Under the pieces are notes generated by a model. The model was not told the origin of the DNA. It did not search any database and saw only the letters and a program-made list of their open reading frames with translations. The position numbers and the translations under genes were made by a program. Shown piece by piece: positions 11,283-22,055 of a stretch of DNA of 64,000 bases (the first letter of the stretch is position 1; the number at the start of each line of letters is the position of its first letter). The stretch lies in assembly GCA_004380135.1 (NCBI GenBank), contig QXCR01000008.1, positions 124,001 through 188,000 on the forward strand. Direction: 5' to 3'. Source of the stretch: Stemphylium vesicarium. Lineage: Eukaryota > Ascomycota > Dothideomycetes > Pleosporales > Pleosporaceae.

Positions 11283-12868
11283 ATGCCCCAATATTTGGTT
11301 AGACTTGCGCAAGCACACGAAAGCTTCCGCAAGGTCGAGCTACAGGCCTTGGCGGATGTCGCGGCTGTGGCATTGAGTTTTGTTAGGTACGAGGAAGATG
11401 TGAGTAGAATCCCTATTTCTTTTCACTCTGCTCATTGCTTTGGTCGCTTTTCTTTGTCCCTGTTATTATCGAGTAAAGTCAGCAATACGGAGAGATGAAC
11501 CCCTTTCTTTTTCATTTATAGTTCTAACGATTCAAGTCTCCCTACTGCATCGTGAACCTGGCGTCAGACGCTGCGGCGCGGAAACTTATCGCCCGCAGCA
11601 TTCTAGCACAAGGCATCTACGAGCTATGGGGTGAGGGTGCGGAGTACGATTCCCTTCACGTGTCCGTCCGCAATCTTACCATTTCAAAATGGACTCGATA
11701 TGAGACTGCGTCCTTCCGCTTCACGGTAGAAGGCTATCGCGGGGGGCGAACAAGTGATGAGCAGCGCGACATCATCGACAGTTTCTCCTACATGGCTTTC
11801 AAAGGACCACCACGAATGCGTGATCCAGACGTGGCTTTTCGCGTCTTTGAAGACTACGATCTTGATGTCAAAAAGCCAAAGTATCTGTACTTTGGTCGTT
11901 TCATAGCAGACTCGTGTCGCAATGAAGCGAAGAAGACGTTTGATCTCAAGAAGAGACACTACATAAGCACCACGTCCATGGACGCGGAACTTACGCTAGT
12001 AACCGCCAACATCGCACAAGTCGCACCAGGAAAGTTGTTCTACGACCCGTTCATGGGAACAGGCGGCTTCCCAATCGCTTGTGCTCACTTTGGCGCAGTG
12101 GTGTTTGGAAGCGACATCGACGGTCGCACGATCCGAGGTACTGGAGGAAGTGCGAGGAGAGGACAGACGGGAAAGTACGATGTGGTTGGCAACTTCAAGC
12201 AATATGGCATAGAGTCAAGGTATCTGGGTGCTTTCGTATCCGACCTCACCAACACCCCACTAAGGATATTGCCAACCGGGGGTAAACAGAGCACCGGCTA
12301 TCTAGACGGCATCGTCTGCGACCCACCGTATGGGATCCGCGAAGGCCTCAAGGTACTTGGATCCCGTCAGGAGCTGTTGGAGAAAGAGCGACAGTCACAT
12401 CAGGATCAGTTCAAAGCTCCAGGCTACATTCCACCAAAGCGGCCATACTCCTTCACTGCGCTGCTCGACGACATACTCGAATTTGCTGTCGTAACGCTCG
12501 TAGAAGACGGCCGAATCAGCATGTGGATGCCCACGGCCAACGACGAAGACATTGAACTCATCATTCCATCGCATCCTTGCTTAGAGCTGACTTCTGTCTG
12601 CGTGCAAGCCTTCAACAAGTGGTCCCGCAGACTATTAACGTACCGGCGCCGCCGCGAATCAGAGATCTCAGAGGACGCACTGGATCCGGTCAAGAGGGAA
12701 TACGAAAAGGGGACAAGGGCTAGTGAGCTGAATGACTTCCGGAGGAAGTATTTCCAAGGGTTCAAGGAGTTTGAGAGCATGAAGAAGGAGTTTGTGAGGA
12801 TGAAGATGGAACCGAAGACGAAGGGGGAGGCAAATGGTGCGGAGGAGGCAACGAAGATGGAGACGTGA
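11283..12868 (+). CDS. TRM11: tRNA (guanine10-N2)-methyltransferase catalytic subunit Trm11
   Basis: Two exons, 11283-11399 and 11537-12868, encode 482 residues, close to the family length. The intron (137 nt, donor GTGAGT, acceptor TCAAG) joins ...VRYEED to SPYCIVNLASD. The N-terminal part (MPQYLVRLAQAHESFRKVEL) is a THUMP-like RNA-binding region. The Rossmann-like methyltransferase has the SAM site FYDPFMGTGGFPIACAHFGA (about 208-227) and catalytic motif DPPYGIREG (about 296-304). Trm11 acts with the small zinc-finger protein Trm112 to make m2G10 in cytosolic tRNAs. No truncation is seen. Confidence 0.96.
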
Positions 12869-13345
12869 GCATTGTATTCTCTAGATGCGCGCCCGCACTG
12901 TCTATTCCATGATGGTGTGCGACTACATGCCCGGTTGTTTGTTTATCAGCAAATTCGACCGAAAATCACCACTTGCAGGGATGGTCAAACAAGCCAAAGT
13001 AATTGCACGTCAAAGCATCCTTTCCACCGCTGTACTCCCGGGCGAAAGGATTAGGGTGGTCTTTACGGGTGCCGCAGTTTCTCCGCGAAAGGTAGACTAT
13101 GACGTACGCGCCGAGACCGATTGGTGGAAATGCTCATCACTTTCGAACTTCCCCATACAAGTCCTTCCCCACCAAAAGCCACCTGGAAAATATGGGGAAA
13201 TTCCGATGAGCCGTACGTAGTCGGGGTGCAAGTGAAGTCGCAGCTGAAATACCCGAGTTTTGTATAAAATGTAGGGTCTCCGCGTGGTGGTGAGTGAGTA
13301 TTCAATCAAGGCATCTATCAGTCTAGTCCAACATCACCAGTCGAG
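12869..13345. other. Intergenic, promoter of the SGNH esterase gene
   Basis: Holds a TATA box (see 13263) and otherwise no supported gene; a 111-codon frame at 12885-13220 lacks protein-like character. Confidence 0.5.
13263..13269 (+). promoter_or_regulatory. TATA box of the secreted esterase gene
   Basis: TATAAAA about 77 bp upstream of the ATG at 13346, a suitable distance for a short leader. One of the few clear TATA boxes in the window, in keeping with a strongly regulated secreted enzyme. Confidence 0.6.
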
Positions 13346-14122
13346 ATGTATCTTTCTTCTACCATGTCGTACTTCACGCTCTTCGCTTCTCTCGCTATGG
13401 CTCTTCCTTCACAGCAAGCCAAAGCCAGGCCGCCTTATTTTGCTCTAGCCGGCGACTCTACAACAGCCGTGCAATCTACAGGCGGCGGTGGCTGGGGCGA
13501 TGGTTTCCTAAACACGACTCTGCACAAGGGAGCTACAGGGAAGAACTTTGGGCACAACGGAGCGACGACGGTATCGTTCCGCCAAGGCGGGGATTGGGCC
13601 AATGTGCTCGCGGCAGTCAAGGACGCGTCCAAGAACTACGACCCTTACGTGACGATCCAATTCGGGCACAACGACCAGAAGCCCGACAAGAACATTTCCA
13701 TGGCGGACCTGACAGACAACCTGATTGCTTATGTCAAGGAAGTTCGCGCCGTGCCTGCGACACCCATCCTCGTCACGTCGCTTAGTAGACGCAGCTACAA
13801 CTCCTCCGGCCTCATCGTCTTGAATCTCGCTGATGTGACAGCCGCGACCAAGGAGGCGGCCAAGCAGACAGGAGCGGATATCATTGATCTCAACAGTGCA
13901 AGCACAAAGTACTTGAATGCCATTGGCGAAGACAAGGCGCATACGTACAACTTGAACCCGAAGGACAACACTCATCTGAATGATGAGGGAAGCGTTGTGT
14001 TTGGAAACCAGGTCGCCATGCTGATTGATGAGGAAGTGCCGGAGTTGAAGAAGTATGTCAAGCCGGTTGCGAGTATAGCAAAGGCGCTGAAGGCGGGCAA
14101 GTATATCTTCCCGGAGGTGTAG
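13346..14122 (+). CDS. Secreted SGNH hydrolase, rhamnogalacturonan acetylesterase-like (CE12)
   Basis: Single exon of 258 residues. The first 20 or so residues form a signal peptide (SYFTLFASLAMALP; a second in-frame ATG lies six codons in). SGNH blocks are visible: FALAGDSTTA with the nucleophile Ser (block I), the conserved Gly in GDGFLN and NFGHNGATT, FGHNDQ with the oxyanion Asn (block III), and DNTHLNDEG with the catalytic Asp and His (block V). This matches CE12-type rhamnogalacturonan acetylesterases, which remove acetyl groups from pectin side chains. Secretion and the TATA promoter fit a plant-cell-wall enzyme. Exact substrate is inferred. Confidence 0.92.
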   Translation: MYLSSTMSYFTLFASLAMALPSQQAKARPPYFALAGDSTTAVQSTGGGGWGDGFLNTTLHKGATGKNFGHNGATTVSFRQGGDWANVLAAVKDASKNYDPYVTIQFGHNDQKPDKNISMADLTDNLIAYVKEVRAVPATPILVTSLSRRSYNSSGLIVLNLADVTAATKEAAKQTGADIIDLNSASTKYLNAIGEDKAHTYNLNPKDNTHLNDEGSVVFGNQVAMLIDEEVPELKKYVKPVASIAKALKAGKYIFPEV

Positions 14123-14519
14123 GGTGCTTGTAGTCTAGGAGTAGAAGAATAGAATGATAAAGATTGATGAATGGGTGTGCCATAATATCTGCGGTTTCAG
14201 ATGCACGTGAGATGGAGGGGGGGTTTAGAAATCCGGGCATGATTCGTAGACGTGATGGCTGAGGTCAGTTCTCATGCCATGGAAAGAGTGATGACTAGAC
14301 ATTGGCGTGCAGCGGGGAGCACTCGTAGGGCTGAGCACAGACGCGAACATTTCGAGAAGGCACATGCATCATTGATTGAGGGAGCTAACGCTCACAGCCC
14401 ACCGACCATGCCATGACCGTCTCGGCCCATTTAAGAGTGTAGGAAAACTATCACTGTATAGTCTGGTACTTTGGAGAACTGCATAGACATCTCCGAGCCG
14501 GACAGGCGCAAACCAGGCC
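14123..14519. other. Intergenic, no recognised feature
   Basis: 3' flank of the esterase gene and promoter of the rhomboid gene; nothing further is seen. Confidence 0.5.
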
Positions 14520-16364
14520 ATGTCTCTCCTCCGGCCAACATGCGCATCACTCGCGCGGAGACTTTGTACCACACCAGCACACGTCGAGCAGTCGTCACGA
14601 TCCCCGCTGCTAGCCCTCGTACAGCGACATCGAGCCTCACGACCGCAATGCCGTTCCTTTACCTATACGCCTCGCTATCGAGCCCGAGTCATAGATACGC
14701 CGCAGAACCCTGCCATCCCACAATCCCGCAAGCGCACCGTACGGATAGGCCCTCTCCCCGAAGGCCCGGTCAGTGAAGCGACAATACAACGCATCTTTGG
14801 CCGTAGGCTTTCACCGCACGATGGCAACAATGTCCTGCGAATACTGCATCATCGGCGCACAGCAGGTTCGCTAGCTGACTACGGCGTGGACAACCTAGGG
14901 AAGCAATATACGCACGTGAGCAGGGAGACGGCGCTCAAGGGGCTCGAGTGGTTACGAGGCAAATACCCAATAGACGAAGCACGCGCAGCAGAGGAATGGG
15001 CCGAGAAAGAGGCCAATCGCATTTCCTACGAACTATGGCTAGCAGACCCCGAAACCGAGTCCAAGTACAAAGACCCCGCCCGCGCCTTCCGAGAGCAAAT
15101 GGAGAAGGACGAGGCAGAGAGGTTGCGCCAAGAAGAAGAAAACCAGAAGATTGGTATACTGCATGCGGGCAAGAGTCAGTTTGAGCTCAACATTGAGGAG
15201 AAGAGGAGAGCGCGATTGGAAGAGATTACGCGCATAGCCGAAGAGAAGGAGGCAAAAGAAAGGGAAATGGAGGAGAAGCTGGCTACTGGAGAGTGGGTGC
15301 GGACGCCGACTGGCACCCAACTCATGAAGCCGGGCCAGACGACGTACGTCGATGTTTTTGGTCGCGAGCAAGTCAGTCGAAGGAAAGAAGAAATGGAAAA
15401 GTACAACAAAGCGTCACAAGTAACGGATGCGCAGACAGCAGAAGAGTTGCTTGCGCAAACTACGCTTGTACGTCTTCTCATTCCCAATCTAAACTTCAAA
15501 CCGAATTACTAACGAAGATCCCAGTCGCAACGTCTCTACCCCATGACCGCCTTCGTCCTCGTCACAGCCCTCCTATCTTACGCTTTTGCACACTACTACC
15601 TCCCGCCCTCCCCCGAGTACCGCCTCTTCCCCGACCTGTCCCCCACAACCGCCACCATCGGCGCCCTGGTACTCACAAACTGTGTCATAGCGATAGGATG
15701 GCGCGTCATGCCCCTCTGGCCCATAATGACGCGCTACTTCATGCATGTCCCCGGTTACCCACGCGCCGTCCAAAGCGTCCTCAACGTCTTTAGCCACATC
15801 CAATACGAGCACCTCCTCGCCAACATGATGATGCTGTGTCTCGTCGGCCCCGTGTGCTGCGACCTCGTCGGCCGCGGCGTCTTCATGGGCACGTATATCA
15901 GCGCCGGCGCCGTGGGCACGCTTGCATCGCTGTACTGGGCCAACCTTGGTCGCGGAAACATTACCGCACATTCTGTCGGTGCGTCAGCCGCTATCTGGGG
16001 TATTTCCGCGCTGTACTGTCTTCTTACCGAACAAGAGAAGGTTAAGATTCCGCTGTTGAAGGATGCAGAGGTGGCGTTTTGGCCCAAGATGCTGTTTGTT
16101 GCTTTTGTTGTCCTGGAGATTCATTCGGCTATGAAGAGGAAGACGACCATGGATCATGCGAGCCATTTTGGTGGCATGTTGGTTGGTATGGGTACGGCCG
16201 GTTATTTGAGGGCTACGGGCTTCAGGGAGAAGATGACACCCGTGAGCGCGGAGCCGGGTGTGCAGGAAAGGGCTGGGACTGAGGAGAAGACGGTGGATGT
16301 TGGGGCTTTGGCCAAGGAGAGTATCAAGGAGGTTAAGGATAGTTTTACTGGAGGCTCCAAGTGA
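14520..16364 (+). CDS. PCP1: Mitochondrial rhomboid protease (Pcp1/PARL family)
   Basis: Two exons, 14520-15467 and 15525-16364, encode 595 residues. The N-terminus is a mitochondrial presequence (many R and S, no acidic residue in the first 20). A long charged coiled coil follows at about 200-290 (EEKRRARLEEITRIAEEKEA). The second exon carries the rhomboid domain: several membrane segments, HIQYEHLLANMMMLCLVG, the serine motif HSVGASAAIWG (nucleophile Ser) and the partner His in DHASHFGGMLVG. Pcp1 cleaves inner-membrane proteins such as the dynamin-like GTPase Mgm1 and Ccp1. The protein is much longer than yeast Pcp1 (346 aa), mostly because of the N-terminal extension. The first exon ends exactly before the membrane domain. 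Confidence 0.93.
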
Positions 16365-16524
16365 AGAGAAAAGAGTTCCAGATGTGTGTTTTGTACCATA
16401 GGGGGTTAGACATGTTTTGTCATCTCTACGACTGTATTCATATTCCTTGTACAAATCCCATATGATATGCACGCAAAATCGCTGCACCAGCTTGCGTCTC
16501 ACCTCATCTTCTTTCTTCACCCTT

Positions 16525-18099
16525 TCAAGAAAGCGAAGCATATCTGCTCAAAACACCCATATTCATACCCACAACCAACCTCACCAGCTCCCAATCCCCA
16601 TTCCCACCCACACAGTCCATAATCACAACCCCCGTACTTCCATCCCCACTCTTCACCCTCTTGATCCCCATATCCGTACCCCCACCCCCATCTGTCTGCC
16701 CCTCCAAATGATGCCCTCCACAAAGCCACTCCTCCATCCCCTCATTAACCACCTTTGCAATCGCACTCGGCCAACACGCCTTCTTCCAAAAGTTACTCGC
16801 GCTGAGGAAATTCAAGTACAGCGGGCCCGGCGGCACTGGATTCGTGGTATCAGTAGTGAGACCGGGGATGGGGTGGATTGCCTCTGCCGAGCGAACGAGG
16901 TGGTCGTTGCAGTGTTGCAGTTTAGTGGGGATGAGGGTGGGGATTAGGACTTCGCAGAAGTCTTGGAGGCAGAATGTGGGATGTATGGGGGACGTAGTAG
17001 AGGTTGATGATGAGGAGGAGGAGGAGGAGGAGGATCTGGGGAAGAGGGCATGATGCGCATTATGCGGCCACGCTGTTGCGTCCAAGCCCCCGTCCTTGAC
17101 GTTGGAAGGAGAAGTCGACGACACGGTTTTGGCTACGCCGTACCGACGCACTAAGACGAGTTTCCCGCGTACGGACCCGAGATACGGGATTTTGTTCTCT
17201 GTGTACCAGGCTGAGGGGTGGGGAGCGATGTAGTGGTCTTCCAGTATGTGGGCGAGGTGTTCATCTGTGGCGTTTCCCACACCTTCTCTCTTCAGGCTTA
17301 TCAGGATAGTCTCAGTGGGGTTGGCGTGCAAAAAGTCGTAGCAAATATCCAGGATGGGCTCGAAATATTTGGGCCCGGTTAGGCTCACGGGGAAGGCACC
17401 GTGAACTAGGTAGAGGTCCTTTCTCGACGCGTCCGTGGCGTGCTTGGGTTGCACGCGTATGTCGAGGAAGCGGATGCCGTTTTCCAGCTGCGTTTTGATG
17501 TCTGTTACTTGGCACCGGACGGAGGGTAGAGCGCGGTAGTGCGTGTGTGAGTTGTGTGTTCCGGGGATGCTTATCGCGGATAGAGGGAGACTGTCTGGGA
17601 GCATGGCCATCCATGATGAATATTCCGGTAGGTGGTTGCAGTGGATTGCTAGATGAGGGATTGGCTTGGAGGGATGAAAGATGGCTTTGTAGGTTGCTGA
17701 TGGATTTGCGGAGAGCGCGGTAAAGGCTTGTGAGGACTTTTGCGTATAGGATGGATGCGTGTCGATGCGATGACGTTCATCTTTCGCTGTTTCAACGGTG
17801 ATCCGGAGTGTTGGACTTGATAGCGTTGCGGTGCTAGGCTGATCTGGGGTTGGAAAGCTGAGGGTGTAGGATTCGAAAGGTTGTAATCTGACGTCCAAAT
17901 TTCGTTGATTGAAGCTCCGCGCATGTCCATTGAGCTCGGGCGATGTTGGTGCTGCTGTTACTGGATCCTTTGAGCTGAAAAAGTACCCGCTGGCTCTTGA
18001 TTGCAATGTGTTTGGATCCTCAAACCGCTCTACGCGTACTATCGTAATGGCGGTTGAGTTCAGGTTCCGTACTGTAAGTGGCGAAGCCATTGGATGCAT
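16525..18099 (-). CDS. PI-PLC X-domain protein (bacterial-type phosphatidylinositol phospholipase C)
   Basis: Single exon of 524 residues from the ATG at 18099 (an in-frame ATG three codons later is equally possible). The N-terminal 150 residues resemble a beta domain (LTVRNLNSTAITIVRVERF). The X domain starts near residue 165 with LPLSAISIPGTHNSHTH (first catalytic His) and continues to DLYLVHGAF (second catalytic His), then ETILISLKREG. A run of Ser/Thr near residue 350 interrupts the domain. No Y, C2 or EF-hand domain is present, so it belongs with the small bacterial-type PI-PLCs, not the eukaryotic signalling PLCs. It has no signal peptide. Substrate is presumed to be phosphatidylinositol. 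Confidence 0.88.
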   Translation of the reverse strand: MHPMASPLTVRNLNSTAITIVRVERFEDPNTLQSRASGYFFSSKDPVTAAPTSPELNGHARSFNQRNLDVRLQPFESYTLSFPTPDQPSTATLSSPTLRITVETAKDERHRIDTHPSYTQKSSQAFTALSANPSATYKAIFHPSKPIPHLAIHCNHLPEYSSWMAMLPDSLPLSAISIPGTHNSHTHYRALPSVRCQVTDIKTQLENGIRFLDIRVQPKHATDASRKDLYLVHGAFPVSLTGPKYFEPILDICYDFLHANPTETILISLKREGVGNATDEHLAHILEDHYIAPHPSAWYTENKIPYLGSVRGKLVLVRRYGVAKTVSSTSPSNVKDGGLDATAWPHNAHHALFPRSSSSSSSSSSTSTTSPIHPTFCLQDFCEVLIPTLIPTKLQHCNDHLVRSAEAIHPIPGLTTDTTNPVPPGPLYLNFLSASNFWKKACWPSAIAKVVNEGMEEWLCGGHHLEGQTDGGGGTDMGIKRVKSGDGSTGVVIMDCVGGNGDWELVRLVVGMNMGVLSRYASLS

Positions 18100-18806
18100 C
18101 CCCCAGCTTTCCTAACTTTTCTGACCAGAATTGCTCGAGTCGAAAACACAACGCCTTCGGACCGATTTTCAAATGTGTAACGTGTAGGTGTTGTGTCTTT
18201 ACTTCGGAACGCTGAATGTGATACCTTCCGGAGTTTGGTCACAATTACAACACGAGATCGGCAATCAGTTTGGACAAGCAACCATGAATTTCAGATTCAA
18301 ATTCGGTCGACCAATGTCCGGTGCAAGAAGACTCAAATCAAAGGACAAGTTGTCAGCAAGGTAGGCGCAGGTGGACCAAGCGCCAAGCTGGCGCCGGCCT
18401 TGGGAAGGCGCGCCTCGAACGCGTAACCGTTCGTAAACAAGTCACGTAGGATTTGCTCAAATGAGAGCAAGGATGGGAACACTTGCATGGAAACCAGAAG
18501 TTACAATGGTGAAAAGCAACATCAGGTGTACGTGAATAATATCAATTGAGGCCAAAGCCCTAAACTATCTCCTAAACGCTATCCTGCATCTAAATGGACC
18601 CCAAGGCACCGTGCCTGCCTCCACCAGGGGTCCGCCTGGGTATCATGCAGTCGAAAAAGGTAGAATATGCATGCCCAATAAGGAAAAGGTATTGGTACAG
18701 CTAATATCCATCTGCACATATAAGCAAACGCCTCTGATGCTGTCATGCTGCGCACATATGCGAATGAAGGAAACCGTACCATAAACGCCGAAAAATGCAA
18801 CAGACG
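18100..18806. other. Intergenic, upstream of PI-PLC gene and 3' flank of sirtuin gene
   Basis: Both neighbours read leftward. No protein-like open frame or RNA gene is seen. Confidence 0.5.
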
Positions 18807-20804
18807 CTAGCAAAGGAGGTGGTTCATGTTCTTGGGGACGGCACCTGTAGGGCTCTCGATTACGTGCCGTTGGGCGCTGCCGGATGATGAAGGGCGAGAT
18901 TCGCTTGTAGCACGCGCGTATGCCATCTCTTCCTCAATTTGCGCGCTTGGTGTCCGGTCTTTGGTGGGTGTGAAGCTTTCCACGGGTGGCCGCTTTGGCG
19001 AATGATTGTTACGGCTGTCAGCGTTGGACACGGGCTGGAAAACGTAGTCCGACTTGATTTTGGTCAACCTTGACGGCTTCCTTGGGGTAGCCGGAGCCCG
19101 GGTCTTCCCAACATGGATTGCGTCGCTGACATTTTCTTTTGGTGGCTTCAGTTGTGGAGTGAATTCGAATTGGGTGATTGCAAGGGCAGGATCGGACGCT
19201 TTAGCCAAAGGCTTGCTCCCAGTCTTCTTAGTGCCTTTGGTGGCCTTGAAGACATTGTTGATGGCAGGAGCCTCCTTCTTTGCCTTGCTTTTGCTCGCTG
19301 CTGCCTTCTTTGGTTGCGCCTTGGGCTTTCTTGCAGGTGCTTTCCCTGCAACCTTGCCGAAGAGGTCCATCTGCGCATTTTGTACGTCTGCCTTCCTCTT
19401 TGTGCCCTTCTTCGATGGCGTGTCCGGCTCGTCTTTGGTAAATGAACGGGGCTGGATGCGTGGGCTTTGACCAGGCGTCAGCTGGCCGGCGTTGCGCAGT
19501 ACACCAGGTTTGCGAGGCGTGCCAATGACAACTTCAGCTCTTTGTTTCTCCTTGATCTTGCTGAGATCCTCGTCGGTAACAGTCCTGTAGTCCATTGGGT
19601 CGTCCCATCGTCGCATGTTTGCATGGCGAGCAACTTCATCACAAGGCCCCTTCACCACCAGATCCCACTTGTCCTCGAGATCTTTCCCAACGGGCTCAGG
19701 ATCGTTATTCAGCCATACTGTGACGCCGTCCTTTCGGTCACGAACGATGTTGCACATTTCGCGAGCTATGCGCCGTACGCCGGGGACCTTTAACGTGGTT
19801 CCAGCCACAATGACAGCGTCCGGTCGCATACGCATGTCGTAGGACGCGCAGGAACCAATTGACTCGTCATCAGGGTTATGTTCGTTGTAAAGAACCATGC
19901 GCGGGCGTAACCGCCCGATGCCGTGGCTCCGTTTGTCCGCGACTTGGCGGATCTCGTCGTTTTGCACGCAGCTCGGGCAAGGAGGTGGACTAGGTCCGTT
20001 AAACTGATCAGCATCGAAAGGCGTTACCGCGTGGCACTTCGAGCACGACATGAAATCAAGGCCACCATGTACCTGCACAGTTTTGGGCCAAGGTCCCTTC
20101 TTCGGGAGGGGGACCTGTGTGCTCAGAGGGGGTAGCGACGTGTCTATGCCGTCGACGTTCTGAGTGTATAATCGCATTAGACGCCCTTCTTGAGCGAGCG
20201 TCGCGAGGAGATGGTGAAAGGCGGTAGGCTTTGCAGACTTTGTGTGGTGGGATAGTGTGCGGACCATGTCGTGAAATGTCGACGTGGACGTGTCATCCTG
20301 GTAAACAGATGCGTCGAAGAGGTCCTTGCCCGAAGATTTGAGCTTGTGCTCCTTCTTGAGCGTGTTGAACAAGCCGGTAGCAGAACGGAAGTCGGGAATG
20401 CCAGCCGATACCGAGATGCCAGCACCTGCAATAACGACAATCTTGCGCTTCTTATGTAAGACGCTCAGCAAGCGCTGCAGTTGGGGCAGGTCGTCGACGG
20501 GAATTTCGGATTGGGAGAGGTCAAGATATTCGGCTGTGCGCTCCTTGGGTTCGACAGTCTTCCTCCTCTTTGCTGGACGCGGGTTGTCGTCGTTGCTGGA
20601 CGGCGGAGAGGGCATGTCTTCGGGCGTCGGCGTGGTCTTGGCGGAAGACCGCCGGGAAGAGGAGGGAGACATGTACGCGCGCCGGTGAGCAAGGGATTTC
20701 ATCTCTGGCGGCGGTGTCGGCGACCGGGAGAGAAGGGAGACTTCTGAATCTGAGATCTCGGTCAAGGGCGAGCTCGGCACGTTGTTTAGCGTGCTGCAAG
20801 CCAT
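18807..20804 (-). CDS. Sirtuin, Hst3/Hst4-type NAD-dependent histone deacetylase
   Basis: Single exon, 665 residues, starting at the ATG 20804 (MACSTLNNVPSS). The frame is open a little further upstream but has no ATG there. The sirtuin core spans about residues 105-405: GAGISVSAGIPDFRS (NAD site, about 127-141), YTQNVDGID, catalytic His in VQVHGGLD, zinc cysteines SCSKC and CPSC, and VAGTTLKVPGVRR. The flanks are long: a Ser/Pro N-terminus with a basic patch (PAKRRKT) and a Lys/Ala-rich tail with AxxTP-like repeats, fitting a nuclear chromatin enzyme. Hst3/Hst4 remove H3K56 acetylation after DNA replication. Assignment to this subgroup, and not Sir2/Hst1, rests on overall motif style and long C-terminus. 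Confidence 0.9.
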   Translation of the reverse strand: MACSTLNNVPSSPLTEISDSEVSLLSRSPTPPPEMKSLAHRRAYMSPSSSRRSSAKTTPTPEDMPSPPSSNDDNPRPAKRRKTVEPKERTAEYLDLSQSEIPVDDLPQLQRLLSVLHKKRKIVVIAGAGISVSAGIPDFRSATGLFNTLKKEHKLKSSGKDLFDASVYQDDTSTSTFHDMVRTLSHHTKSAKPTAFHHLLATLAQEGRLMRLYTQNVDGIDTSLPPLSTQVPLPKKGPWPKTVQVHGGLDFMSCSKCHAVTPFDADQFNGPSPPPCPSCVQNDEIRQVADKRSHGIGRLRPRMVLYNEHNPDDESIGSCASYDMRMRPDAVIVAGTTLKVPGVRRIAREMCNIVRDRKDGVTVWLNNDPEPVGKDLEDKWDLVVKGPCDEVARHANMRRWDDPMDYRTVTDEDLSKIKEKQRAEVVIGTPRKPGVLRNAGQLTPGQSPRIQPRSFTKDEPDTPSKKGTKRKADVQNAQMDLFGKVAGKAPARKPKAQPKKAAASKSKAKKEAPAINNVFKATKGTKKTGSKPLAKASDPALAITQFEFTPQLKPPKENVSDAIHVGKTRAPATPRKPSRLTKIKSDYVFQPVSNADSRNNHSPKRPPVESFTPTKDRTPSAQIEEEMAYARATSESRPSSSGSAQRHVIESPTGAVPKNMNHLLC

Positions 20805-22055
20805 TGTGAAAGGCAGGTGCGCGCCGTGGTGGTGTGATAGATACAACAATGGGCAGCGACAAGCGTGTGTCGTGTCGGAGGTGCGCTTGTGAAAGTAGGC
20901 GGACCGGCGGCTTCAGGGACACGCCGCGTCTAGTGCTACAACGTGTGTTGTAGCTCGTAACGTTGCGGTCGAGGTCCTCATAGGTATACAGCGTGTTTGT
21001 TGATGTTTACTCCAGATATGCCGCGTGCGGACGACGGGTGGAGACGGTGGTAGTGTGGGAAGCGCAGAATGAGCAGGGCGGTGGGTCACTGCTGTCACGG
21101 CTCGTCGTTGGCTCTCCGTCGAGGGAAATGCGTGCCAGGTGCGAATGGGACAAGGTACGCTAGATCATTGCGACGGATTCGGAAAGCGCGATAAATATAG
21201 AGTAGGCGCGCGTCCGGGGTAGACGCGTTGGTGGTGGAGGTGGTGAAGGTGGACGGGCGAGTTGAAGAGGTTGGCGGAGCATGCGACGATGACGGGCTGG
21301 TTCACCTTGACAACCATGGGGCGCCGGGTAAGGACGCCAAGGGAGGACCTAAACACTCCACCTGTTTACATTTGCTAAGAGTCTGTGCAGAATCGACCGG
21401 ATGCAAAGCATAAAGCAATATCATCACTCTAGTCGCATGGCCGAAGCACGGCGTTAGGGCATGTGCCGCGGATGTTGGAATTTTGCATTTGTTCTTCTGA
21501 CTGTCAGATGTCTCCATCTGGATGGCACATTTTGAAGCCCTAAGAGACAGCTACGGCACGCGGGACCGCTCAAGTTGTCCGAGAGAGGGACGCATCGTGC
21601 GCTTCGCCAGTATGCGCTAGTTCTACATCGTATGGTTACACTCCTGGAATTGCGCATCACGATACCAACGGTTGCGGTTGCCATGACCAACGCTCTGAGG
21701 GATGAAGGCTGGACATGACGAATTCGCACGAAGCTCTCACGACCAGCACACGAGCTAAGACAGCGCTAGTCGCCGTTAGTGTATCGCTTATTGCCGCTTT
21801 CCATCCTTGCCAACCAGAGCGCAGCCTCATCAACCTCGGAGAACCTCTACACCCTCTGCCAACCCTCTTGAAAATCGTTTCTAGTTTTTTTCTTTGCGTT
21901 TTCAGTGATACCCAGAGTGTTTTTTTTTGTTAAGTGCATAGCACTTGTTCACTACCAAAGTCTTGTTTGCTCCCCTCTTTCCCAACTTTGGTTTTCTTGA
22001 ACGCGTCTGCCGATTCATCAGCCTCCCGGTAGCCGACCACCGACCACCGACCACC
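20805..22055. other. Divergent promoter region sirtuin / MED16
   Basis: Head-to-head spacer of 1.25 kb. The last 150 bases before MED16 are T-rich (TTTTTTTTT near 21921) and end in a short tandem of CGACCAC units (about 22035-22055). No gene is supported inside. Confidence 0.5.

Noticed and set aside
12885..13220. 111-codon plus-strand frame after TRM11
   Set aside because: Composition is not protein-like, the first codon of the frame is not a good ATG context, and it overlaps the promoter of the esterase gene.
20805..20849. Longer N-terminus of the sirtuin
   Set aside because: The open frame extends upstream, but no ATG is found there; the first ATG is at 20804.
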